In this document: one piece after another, positions 8,258 to 15,045 of the stretch
Layout of the letters: each line of letters begins with the position of its first letter
Position numbering within the stretch: the first letter of the stretch is position 1
Assembly: GCF_023094165.1 (NCBI RefSeq)
Contig: NZ_JALMDK010000001.1
Span: 372,001-436,000 of the forward strand
Direction of reading: 5' to 3'
DNA length: 64,000 bases
Origin: Crossiella sp. S99.2
GTDB taxonomy: Bacteria > Actinomycetota > Actinomycetes > Mycobacteriales > Pseudonocardiaceae
Notes under the pieces: generated by a model
What the model saw: the letters and a program-made list of their open reading frames with translations, nothing else
Database searches by the model: none
What the model was told of the DNA's origin: nothing
Program-made: the position numbers and the translations under genes

Positions 8258-9205
8258 ATGATGATTCCGGGTAGTGGCGATGCTGAGTTGCAGCGCGTTG
8301 TTGGCGCGTTGTACGAATGGGATCCTGATGGTAATCGGACCGCCGCTGTCCTTCGGGATACCCTCGACCAGCTATATGACGGCCAGCACACTGGCCGGTG
8401 GGCTTATGGTCAGTTGCATAAGACTGAGAAAACGCACATGGGCACGCTGGTCGAGATCAATCTCCATCGGGAGTTCAAATTCGATGACGGTAATGTAACG
8501 GACTATTCGATCGATGGCATCGAGGTCGACTGCAAGTTCTCGATGAAGTTTGGCGGCTGGATGTTGCCACCTGAGTCTGTCGGGCATCTCTGCCTGCTGA
8601 TGTGGGCCGATGATTCCACAAGCTCGTGGTCGGCCGGGCTCATCAGGGTAGAGCGTAAGCTGATGACCGGCTCGACGAACCGCGATCTGAAGGGGCGGCT
8701 GAGCCAGGAGGGGCGTGCGCAGATCACGCCGCTTTGGCTCGGACACGGGAGGCTGGACGAGAATCTTCTCCTGCACCTTCCGGGTGAGGTGCGTTCGCGT
8801 ATCCTGGATGCTAAGGCCAGGCGCGGGAACCAGCATGGTCAGGCGCGGGTATGTGAACTGTTCCGGAGTGTGCAGCGGCGTATTGTGCGCAGGGCAGTAC
8901 TGGCGACCGTTGCACAGCAGGACGATTTCATGAAGCGGGCGCGTAGTAATGGAGGCGCCCGTGACAAGCTCCGGCCAGAGGGAATTCTGGTGCTGGGACA
9001 TCAGGATAACGATCCCGATGTCGCTCAGGCACTTTCCCTGCCCAGGCCGATGAAAGGCGAGCTGGTGTCAGCGCGGGTGGTTCCGGCGCGGGAGGATGAT
9101 CCTCGCCCGGCGGCTGAGATCGAAGGTCGGCGATGGCGGCTCGCTGAATCCAGGGATCCTGTTGTCCCGGCGCCCGTGGTGCCTCGCGGCAGCGTGAGGG
9201 ACTAG
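8258..9205 (+). CDS. NaeI-family type II restriction endonuclease
   Basis: 315 residues, almost the length of NaeI (317). The catalytic set is recognisable with a constant offset of four from NaeI numbering: E66, D82, D91 and K93 (in LVEINLH, TDYSID and VDCKFS) match E70, D86, D95 and K97. The segment TLDQLYDGQHTGRW includes L39, the position of the NaeI Leu43 known to affect ligase/topoisomerase-like activity. The C-terminal half should be the effector-DNA-binding winged-helix domain. NaeI cuts GCCGGC; the same specificity is likely but inferred. ATG 8258 has GGAGGG eight bases upstream. The methylase gene converges on it and vsr follows. GC content is lower than in flanking genes. Confidence 0.93.
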   Translation: MMIPGSGDAELQRVVGALYEWDPDGNRTAAVLRDTLDQLYDGQHTGRWAYGQLHKTEKTHMGTLVEINLHREFKFDDGNVTDYSIDGIEVDCKFSMKFGGWMLPPESVGHLCLLMWADDSTSSWSAGLIRVERKLMTGSTNRDLKGRLSQEGRAQITPLWLGHGRLDENLLLHLPGEVRSRILDAKARRGNQHGQARVCELFRSVQRRIVRRAVLATVAQQDDFMKRARSNGGARDKLRPEGILVLGHQDNDPDVAQALSLPRPMKGELVSARVVPAREDDPRPAAEIEGRRWRLAESRDPVVPAPVVPRGSVRD

Positions 9206-9280
9206 GTTCATACCGTTGGTCGCTCTCGGGAGCACCTGTCGCGATACCCCGAATGATCGCTGCAGGTGCTCTCTCGGCGG

Positions 9281-10552
9281 TTAGCTGATGGTCCGGCTCT
9301 TCTGGAACTTCTCGTTCCTGATGTGTTCGTCCTGCCCGAGGAAGGCCTGGAAGTCGCCCAGCTCGTAGGTGACCTTGCCGCTCTTCGAGGTTTCGATCTT
9401 CATGTCGAAGTCTTTAGCTAGCAAGGTGATGCGACGCTCGAATTCGCCTACGGTCAGGCTTACCCCGGCTTGTAGCATGAGCTGCTCCGCAGTCAAAGGT
9501 TTCTTGGACTTGCGAAGAACCTTTGAGATCGGATCATGTTGCGGCAAGAGAATGATTCGCTCGGTTCCCTCCTTTTTCAGGGCGCTCATGATGCTATTTC
9601 CGAGAGCGTGGGCGACTGGTGGCGGGAATGCGTTTCCAATTTGCCGGTAGCGCGATGTTTTTTTGCCTGTGAAAGTCCACTGATCGTATTTTCCTAGCCA
9701 GCCCTGCAGGCGGGCTACCATTTCGGTAGTCAGCTTAGGGCCAGGTTTGGGATCGGTTCCGCGAGCGGGAGGACTGTCTGCTACGCCCATGGCGTCCACA
9801 TGCATCTCCGCCCAGGCCCTTTTTGCCCGCGTTGGTCCGAGGTCTGCGCCGCCGTGCTTCTTGGATCCCCCTACAATTGTGGGGGCAATCTTGGAGGCAT
9901 TGGCAACCCAGGTTTCCAGTTTGTCTTCGTCCCAGCCGTTGGAGCCCATTAGAATGCGAAGAGTCTCTCCCACTGTGACTATTCCAGAACTCTTTTCTGG
10001 CCATTGCCAGTATGGCGCGTACTCTTTCTGTAGGGCGACTAGTACGAACCTTGGGCGGAGTTGGGGTACGCCATAATCAGAGGCGTGCAGGAGTTCCCAG
10101 TGGGCGATGTACCCGGCGTTCTCGAGTTCTTCCAGCACGTGTTGACGGTACCCGGCGAATCGCGGCAGACTCAGGCCGCGGACGTTCTCGAGCATGACTG
10201 CCTTGGGTTGGAGTTCCTTTGCCTTCTCCACTGCCCAGGCGAAGAGGTCCCGCTCGTCGCTTGCCCCTAGCTGTTTGCCTGCGATGGTGAACGGGGGGCA
10301 AGGAACGCCGCCAGCTAGAAGTGAAACTCCGTGATGGGTACCCGTCTGCTCTTTGGGTATCCAGTTTTCGGGATCAGCCACATCGCCTTGGCGGACGTCC
10401 CAATCCGGCCGGTTTGCCCTGAGGGTCGCGCATGCGTTCGGATCCAGCTCGATGGCCAGCCTGTGCTTGAAGCCAGCCTTCTCGAGCCCCAGAGCCTGGC
10501 CCCCTGCTCCGGCGCAGATCTCGATAACTTCGTGGACTTCGTCCTTAGCCAA
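9281..10552 (-). CDS. C5-cytosine DNA methyltransferase, partner of the NaeI-like enzyme
   Basis: 423 residues. The AdoMet motif is EICAGAGGQALGLEKAG (motif I), the catalytic Pro-Cys loop is GGVPCPPFT (C85), ENV is at residues 122-124 and a late RYRQIGNAFPPPVA (motif X) is present. It should methylate the recognition cytosine of the neighbouring endonuclease and so protect the host. A C-terminal extension of about 110 residues, rich in Lys and Glu, follows motif X and may fold separately. The gene converges on the endonuclease (75-base gap) and is divergent from vsr (91-base gap). Base composition is clearly lower in GC than the chromosome around it, a sign of acquisition. Confidence 0.95.
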   Translation of the reverse strand: MAKDEVHEVIEICAGAGGQALGLEKAGFKHRLAIELDPNACATLRANRPDWDVRQGDVADPENWIPKEQTGTHHGVSLLAGGVPCPPFTIAGKQLGASDERDLFAWAVEKAKELQPKAVMLENVRGLSLPRFAGYRQHVLEELENAGYIAHWELLHASDYGVPQLRPRFVLVALQKEYAPYWQWPEKSSGIVTVGETLRILMGSNGWDEDKLETWVANASKIAPTIVGGSKKHGGADLGPTRAKRAWAEMHVDAMGVADSPPARGTDPKPGPKLTTEMVARLQGWLGKYDQWTFTGKKTSRYRQIGNAFPPPVAHALGNSIMSALKKEGTERIILLPQHDPISKVLRKSKKPLTAEQLMLQAGVSLTVGEFERRITLLAKDFDMKIETSKSGKVTYELGDFQAFLGQDEHIRNEKFQKSRTIS

Positions 10553-10643
10553 CGGTGTTCCTTCCAGGACAGACAGGGCCGGGGAGCGCCCATCGGGCTG
10601 TATCTTGCCTCAGGCGGCTGGACCCTGCGGGAGTGGAGTTCTT

Positions 10644-11114
10644 GTGTCTGATGACGGGCTTGCTCAACCTCGGTTAGGAGCGGAGGAGGCAAGACGCCGT
10701 CCGGTGCCGCTCAACAAGGGGCGGTCCCGCAACATGCAGGCGAATCGCCGCGTGGACACCAAGCCCGAGGTCCGGTTGCGCAGTGCCCTGCACCGGCTCG
10801 GCCTCCGCTTCCGGAAGGACCTGTTGCTGCGGCTTGACGACGGAGTGCGGGTGCGGCCGGACATCGTGTTCACGGCACGCAAAGTGGCCGTCTTCGTTGA
10901 CGGCTGCTTCTGGCATGTGTGTCCAGTGCACGGGCGAGAGCCGACCCGGAACGAGTGGTACTGGACGCCCAAGCTCCGGCGGAACGTGGAACGTGATCGG
11001 GCCGCGAACGAGGCCCTCGCTGCGGCGGGCTGGACTGTCGCCCGGTTCTGGGAGCACGAGCCGCTGGAGTCCGCGGTCGCTGCCGTAGCCGGGTTGGTGC
11101 GCAATCGAACATGA
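10644..11114 (+). CDS. vsr: Vsr very-short-patch repair endonuclease
   Basis: 156 residues. Vsr nicks beside the T of T:G mismatches left by deamination of 5-methylcytosine, which offsets the mutation load of the adjacent C5 methylase. The signature VDTKPEVRLRSALHRLGLRF opens the domain. PDIVF supplies the catalytic Asp, then VFVDGCFWHVCPVHG carries the zinc-binding His/Cys, followed by YWTPKLRRNVERDR. GTG 10644 has GGAG five bases upstream. Its linkage to the methylase supports the assignment. Confidence 0.95.
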   Translation: MSDDGLAQPRLGAEEARRRPVPLNKGRSRNMQANRRVDTKPEVRLRSALHRLGLRFRKDLLLRLDDGVRVRPDIVFTARKVAVFVDGCFWHVCPVHGREPTRNEWYWTPKLRRNVERDRAANEALAAAGWTVARFWEHEPLESAVAAVAGLVRNRT

Positions 11115-11374
11115 GTTCGACGTTAGACCTGGGCCCCGACAATGCCGCTGCTAGCCTGCCCCGTCCGTTCGCGACTGGAGACCAGCGGCGCCGGAAACTG
11201 CTGCACGGCAACAAGAATCGCGCGATCCGGCTGGCCACGCGCAGATGCGACGTGACCGCTGGCCGCTACTGTCCAGCCATTGCACGAGGCCGGACCTCGC
11301 AGTGGTGGGACGGTAGCGGCGTGCTGGGTGAGTTGTGCGTAGCCCGCTGGACTGTGCACGGTCCAGCGGGCTGA
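11111..11374 (+). CDS. Doubtful small ORF overlapping the vsr stop
   Basis: An 87-codon frame whose ATG overlaps the vsr stop (ATGA), the only argument in its favour. The product is Arg- and Gly-rich, resembles nothing I know, and runs through a perfect inverted repeat at 11341-11372, which suggests chance coding or a decayed gene. If it is discounted, 11115-11413 contains only that inverted repeat. Confidence 0.2.
   Translation: MSSTLDLGPDNAAASLPRPFATGDQRRRKLLHGNKNRAIRLATRRCDVTAGRYCPAIARGRTSQWWDGSGVLGELCVARWTVHGPAG
11341..11372. terminator. Perfect 12-bp inverted repeat, probable bidirectional terminator
   Basis: AGCCCGCTGGAC (11341-11352) and GTCCAGCGGGCT (11361-11372) pair completely across an 8-base loop. 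It sits between the end of the restriction-modification genes and the end of the convergent WXG-type operon, where a shared terminator is expected. No T run follows. Confidence 0.6.
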
Positions 11375-11413
11375 AGCGCGGCCGCGGCAGGCACGGCTCG
11401 TCGGCCGTATCAG

Positions 11414-11815
11414 CTACCAGGCATCTCGCAGGAAGGTGGCTGGCGGTTCATCGTCACTGTCGTCGTCCGTTGGCGGGCCTGGCCTGCGCGGAGGATCAGG
11501 TGGCTCGGGCTGGTCGCCCTGCCGCAGTTGCTCCAGGTGTGCCCTGGCCCGTTCAGCCTGTTCTTCCTTCTCCTGGTCGGACAGGTTCTGGTACCAGGAA
11601 CTGAACTGCTGCATCCGGGAGTTCAGGGCCTCCGTATACGTCCCGGACAGGACCGCGCTGCGCAGGTCGGTGCGGCCAGCCAGCACATCGCTGGCCATGT
11701 CGGCCAGTGCTGAGCCGCCCGCACCGCCGGCCAGGCGTTCCAGGGACTGACGCAGGGCTTGGGCCCGGACTGGGTCTTTGGCGATGTCGAGCAAGGGGTC
11801 GTTGTCGTGGGGCAC
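11414..11815 (-). CDS. Hypothetical protein, last gene of the WXG-type operon
   Basis: 133 residues, soluble. The first ~100 residues are predicted mostly helical, with a charged stretch (SDQEKEEQAERARAHLEQLR) likely to be a coiled coil. The C-terminus is a Pro/Asp-rich tail ending FLRDAW. It starts at GTG 11815, with AAGG seven bases upstream, ten bases after the preceding gene. Position suggests a partner or chaperone of the WXG100-type protein; I recognise no family. Confidence 0.65.
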   Translation of the reverse strand: MPHDNDPLLDIAKDPVRAQALRQSLERLAGGAGGSALADMASDVLAGRTDLRSAVLSGTYTEALNSRMQQFSSWYQNLSDQEKEEQAERARAHLEQLRQGDQPEPPDPPRRPGPPTDDDSDDEPPATFLRDAW

Positions 11816-11825
11816 GGCGGCACCT

Positions 11826-12566
11826 TCAGTTCACGGCTGGGTGGTTGTAGGTGGTTTCGGGGAACGGGATGCTCTTGACGTTCCCGAGCAATCCGGTCGC
11901 GGTAGTGACCGCACCGTGCACTCCGTACATGACCTTCTGCGCGGTGTTGAGCAGCTTGACGAAATCAGCCCACAGCTTCACGATCTTGGCGCATTCCAGC
12001 GCCGCAAGTGCCCAGGCAATGGCGATGCCGACACCGGTCCAGCCCAGTGCCGCCCCGGCGGCGACCTCGATGGCGGCGATGATCGCGGCGTCCAGGAGGT
12101 CCTTGATGACATCACCAGCGGCCTTCGCGAACTCCCAGGCGCCCCGGGCCGCGGTCAGGTACTCCTCGTGCAGCTGATGCAGGATCTGCTGCTTCTCGCT
12201 GATCGCCTTGGACAGGTCCCGGAAGTAGACCTGTGCGCTGTCAGCGGCGTTGCCCTGCCAGCCGCTGTCCAGCGGACCGAGGCCACGTTGCAGGCTTTCG
12301 CTGACCGCGCTCATGCATTTGCCCAGTGACTCCCAGGCGGCCGCACACCGGGCGTAGCTCTCCCAGTCGCCGGTGAGCTGGTTTGTCAGTTCCTGCAACG
12401 GGTTCACACCGATGGTGGCGGCCAGGATCTCGTTGAGCCACCACGATGGGCTGAGGCCGTCCGAGATGGCGTTGATGATCTTCAGTGGGTCGTCGAACTC
12501 CTCGGGCTTGCCCGGCGGAACGAGATGGGTCGCAGCGCTGGCGTTTCCGACGCTGGCCTGAGTCAT
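11826..12566 (-). CDS. WXG100-superfamily type VII secretion-associated protein
   Basis: 246 residues. The core has a helical hairpin with the SGWQGNAADSAQVYF turn near residue 102, matching the W-x-G of type VII substrates, and an earlier WESLGKCMSAVSES helix. Residues ~150-215 are Ala/Gly-rich and hydrophobic (AAIIAAIEVAAGAALGW, GIAIAWALAALECA), possibly membrane-inserting. The ATG has GGGGGAG upstream. It is the middle gene of three on the minus strand. No EccC/EccD-type machinery lies in the window, so the cognate secretion apparatus must be elsewhere. Confidence 0.8.
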   Translation of the reverse strand: MTQASVGNASAATHLVPPGKPEEFDDPLKIINAISDGLSPSWWLNEILAATIGVNPLQELTNQLTGDWESYARCAAAWESLGKCMSAVSESLQRGLGPLDSGWQGNAADSAQVYFRDLSKAISEKQQILHQLHEEYLTAARGAWEFAKAAGDVIKDLLDAAIIAAIEVAAGAALGWTGVGIAIAWALAALECAKIVKLWADFVKLLNTAQKVMYGVHGAVTTATGLLGNVKSIPFPETTYNHPAVN

Positions 12567-12580
12567 GAACGCTCCCCCTG

Positions 12581-12913
12581 CTACTTCGGGCCTGGCTGGC
12601 CGCGATCGACCTTCGGGTACGTCCGGTCGACGGTCTCCGCATTACCGGCGTCGGTGGTCCGGTAGTAGTCGACGACACCGGTCAGTTCACCGTGTGCGGC
12701 GTTCACGACGGAATGCACTCGCTGAAGAAGATCGCTAACCGCATCCTGCGCGCCTTTGTGCGCGTCACCGAGTAGGCGAAGCCATCCTTGGTCCTCGAAC
12801 GGCACGTCGCAGTGCTGGTTGACGTAGGACTGCGCGGACTGGGTGTCGTCCCAAGCCTGTCTGATTAGCTGGCGGTACCCATCGATCATGCGGTAGTCAG
12901 CTTTGAAGCCCAC
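12581..12913 (-). CDS. Type VII secretion target-like small protein
   Basis: 110 residues, all helical, with YRQLIRQAWDDTQSA and GWLRLLGDAHKGAQDAVSDL forming two long helices and a central turn, as in EspC/WXG-type secreted proteins. The GTG start at 12913 has GGGGAGG five bases upstream. It heads the three-gene operon and is divergent from a small membrane protein. Function is inferred from fold and context. Confidence 0.7.
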   Translation of the reverse strand: MGFKADYRMIDGYRQLIRQAWDDTQSAQSYVNQHCDVPFEDQGWLRLLGDAHKGAQDAVSDLLQRVHSVVNAAHGELTGVVDYYRTTDAGNAETVDRTYPKVDRGQPGPK

Positions 12914-12959
12914 GGTTCCTCCCCTGTGGCTCTGCTCCTGGCTACGGTACCGTCAACCG

Positions 12960-13226
12960 GTGGACTACGAGAACTCAGACGTGTGGCGGCGTTTCCGTGA
13001 ACAGCTGTGGATCGCCATCCTGCTTTTCGCGCTTCTGATGGTCTTGCTCGCGTTCTTTGTCCCCCGTGTGGACACGATTGTTGCCGCGAGCATTGGGGGT
13101 ATCGCGTCAGTCCTGGCTGTCATGGCCTGGCGTGCTGCAGACAAGCGCAGTTCAGCCTGGTTTATCGCCTCAAGTGCATTGACTCTGGTCGTGGCCGCAT
13201 TGTGCCTGATCTACCTTCCGCCCTGA
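12960..13226 (+). CDS. Small three-helix membrane protein
   Basis: 88 residues with three hydrophobic segments (LWIAILLFALLMVLLAFFV, an Ala/Ile/Gly-rich middle segment and ALTLVVAALCLIYL) and a charged N-terminus (VDYENSDVWRRFREQ). GTG 12960 is chosen because earlier in-frame codons overlap the divergent gene's start region. A strong terminator follows. It could serve the WXG-type operon opposite it, but nothing in the sequence says how. Confidence 0.6.
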   Translation: MDYENSDVWRRFREQLWIAILLFALLMVLLAFFVPRVDTIVAASIGGIASVLAVMAWRAADKRSSAWFIASSALTLVVAALCLIYLPP

Positions 13227-13238
13227 GGTCTTACTCAG

Positions 13239-13274
13239 CACAAAACCCCAGGCCTGCAGCCTGAGGGTTTTGTG
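13239..13274 (+). terminator. Hairpin terminator
   Basis: The arms 13239-13253 (CACAAAACCCCAGGC) and 13259-13274 pair with one bulge over a 5-base loop, and the right arm contains GGGTTTTGTG. It terminates the small membrane gene. The rest of 13275-13527 holds no convincing gene; bases there are less GC-rich than in the surroundings, and it may be the right part of the accessory segment beginning at the tRNA. Confidence 0.75.
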
Positions 13275-13527
13275 GGTCTGGTCGGCGTGTTCAGCTTGCG
13301 AATTCAGCCAGTCGGGGAACCAGTTTCGCAGGAGGCGGCATTGCTCGGAGTTCGGCCTTGGCCTCCTGATTCGTGCTACACGGTGGGGGTCGCCGAGTAG
13401 TCGATCGACCAGTTCCGTGGTTACCGGCATCTTCCGTGACGAGCCCTTTGTCGCGTAGGCACTAGGCGTCCACGGTGACGAACTGGTTCGCCGTGTGCGG
13501 TATGGCGAATTCCAGGGCCGCCTCGCG

Positions 13528-14382
13528 TCACACGGTCTGTGGCTGGGTGCGGTGGACTCGGATGTTGCCGGCCAGGGTGCGGGCTTGGATTTTGACGATT
13601 TCGTCGTTGGTTTCGGGGCCGCCGGTGGTGGCGAGTTCGTTGATCAGGCGGCCGGTCAGGGCGCTGACGTCGAGGTGGGCGGCGGTGCCCTGGCGGATGC
13701 CGACTTCCAGGTCGCCGACGTTGGTGTCCAGGACGACTGAGCCTCGGACGACCTCGTTGAGGCGGATGTTGCCGGCGGCTGACTTCACCGCGACGGTGGA
13801 CTGGGCGCGGTGGATGGTGGTGTCGCCGTTGGCGACCTTGACTCGCAGGTCGCCGGTGATGTCGCCGATGGTGGTGGGGCCGTTGGAGTTGCGGATCACG
13901 GCGGTGCCGTCGATCTGGTGCAGCCACACCTCGCCGGAGCCGGTGGTGATGTCGGCGTGGCCGGTGGCGTGCTCGACCGAGATCCGGCCGCTGGTGGTGT
14001 TCAGGTTCAGCGGGCCGGTCTGGTTGAACTCCAGGTCGCCGCTGGCGATGCTGAACCGGCATTCGCCGAGCAGGCCGGTGGCGCGCAGGTCGGCGATGGC
14101 GGAGTCGCCGCGCAGCCGGGAGCCTGCGGGCAGGTCGATGACCACGTCGATGCTGCCGCGGCCGCCCAGCAGCGGCTTCGGCTTGGGGGTCTTCACCACC
14201 AGGGTGCCGTTGCTGAAGCGGACCTCGGTCAGGTCGGCGAGGGCGACGTCCTTCTTGCTGCTCTCCGTGCTCGGCCGCACCTCGACCGCGGTGTCGATGC
14301 GGTCGGTGGCGTTGATCCGGATGTTGGCCGAGATCAGCGACAGTTCGACGGTGATCGGGGCGGGAGTGTCGAAAATAGGCAT
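13528..14382 (-). CDS. DUF4097-family beta-helical protein
   Basis: 284 residues made of short repeated beta-strand units (examples: TSGRISVEHATGHADITTGS, NGPTTIGDITGDLRVKVANG), the DUF4097 pattern of an imperfect right-handed beta-solenoid. There is no signal peptide (the start is MPIFDTPAPITVEL), so the protein is probably cytosolic. In actinobacteria such genes commonly follow a HicB-like regulator gene, as here (78-base gap, same strand), implying one transcript. Biochemical role unknown. Confidence 0.85.
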   Translation of the reverse strand: MPIFDTPAPITVELSLISANIRINATDRIDTAVEVRPSTESSKKDVALADLTEVRFSNGTLVVKTPKPKPLLGGRGSIDVVIDLPAGSRLRGDSAIADLRATGLLGECRFSIASGDLEFNQTGPLNLNTTSGRISVEHATGHADITTGSGEVWLHQIDGTAVIRNSNGPTTIGDITGDLRVKVANGDTTIHRAQSTVAVKSAAGNIRLNEVVRGSVVLDTNVGDLEVGIRQGTAAHLDVSALTGRLINELATTGGPETNDEIVKIQARTLAGNIRVHRTQPQTV

Positions 14383-14460
14383 GGCTGTGCCCTTCCAGGG
14401 TCGTTGATGAGCGTTCCCACAGGTGGGGAACGTGTGGGGTGGAGCTGGAACCGGGTGGGG

Positions 14461-14973
14461 CTAGCGCACCCAGCCGGTGAACTTCTGGCCGAAGTCCGCA
14501 CTGCGGCGAGCCGGGGGTTCCGGCTCCAGTGCCGCGGCGGCGGCCCGGACCAGCCAGGCGTTGACCGAGAGCCGTTCGCGGCCCGCGGCCTCCTCGATCC
14601 GGGTCTTGAGCTGTTCCGCCAGTCGCAGGTTGATCCGCGACATGGGACCGTCATCGCCCTCTGGTGCCACCGATGGCACACCGGTGGCACCATCGTGCTG
14701 CCGCGTCACGTCCTCGAGCGCCACACCCCCAGGTGCCGGCGTGACCACGAACGTGGGCGAACCACCGCGCAGTCGCAGGTCGACCGACCCGGGAGCCAGC
14801 TCCCTGGTGATCTCGTCCGCGGCCGTCGACAGCGCCTCGAGCAGCGTCAATCGCACCGCTGAGTCCAGCGGAGCGCTGAGCCGATCTGCCAGCGCCCGAG
14901 CTTCCGCGCCGCCGGCTTCGGCGGCCACCGCCAGCTCGTTGCGGAGGTTCTCGACGTAGGGCGTCAGGTCCAT
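14461..14973 (-). CDS. HicB-like ribbon-helix-helix antitoxin/regulator
   Basis: 170 residues. The C-terminal third carries a ribbon-helix-helix domain (SRINLRLAEQLKTRIEEAAG then LSVNAWLVRAAAAAL), the DNA-binding part of HicB-like proteins. The N-terminal ~100 residues are helical then strand-rich. No HicA toxin is adjacent; the downstream gene is the DUF4097 protein, so this is more likely a regulator than a toxin-antitoxin partner. The ATG lies within an 11-bp tandem repeat (14972-15002) that may be its own operator. Confidence 0.78.
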   Translation of the reverse strand: MDLTPYVENLRNELAVAAEAGGAEARALADRLSAPLDSAVRLTLLEALSTAADEITRELAPGSVDLRLRGGSPTFVVTPAPGGVALEDVTRQHDGATGVPSVAPEGDDGPMSRINLRLAEQLKTRIEEAAGRERLSVNAWLVRAAAAALEPEPPARRSADFGQKFTGWVR

Positions 14974-15002
14974 GGCACCACAATGGCACCACAATGGCAC
15001 CA
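14972..15002. repeat. Three 11-bp direct repeats over the HicB-like start codon
   Basis: ATGGCACCACA occurs at 14972-14982 and 14983-14993, and a third unit at 14994-15004 matches in 9 of 11 positions. The 11-base period is about one DNA helical turn, so proteins would stack on one face, as ribbon-helix-helix dimers do. Further GGTGCCA/TGGCACC copies lie inside the coding region around 14662-14693. Likely an autoregulatory operator; this is inference. Confidence 0.55.
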
Positions 15003-15045
15003 GTGCAAGTCGTGTTTGGCGTGGCCTGGTGTCAGACGTGTGCCA

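Noticed and set aside
13170..13430. Short minus-strand frame across the 13.2-13.4 kb gap
   Set aside because: It runs through a strong terminator hairpin and into the small membrane gene, has no recognisable features and no ribosome-binding site.
13275..13527. Search for a duplicated tRNA-Lys 3' end as right attachment site
   Set aside because: No stretch matching the T-arm/acceptor end of the tRNA was found there by eye, so no attR is annotated.
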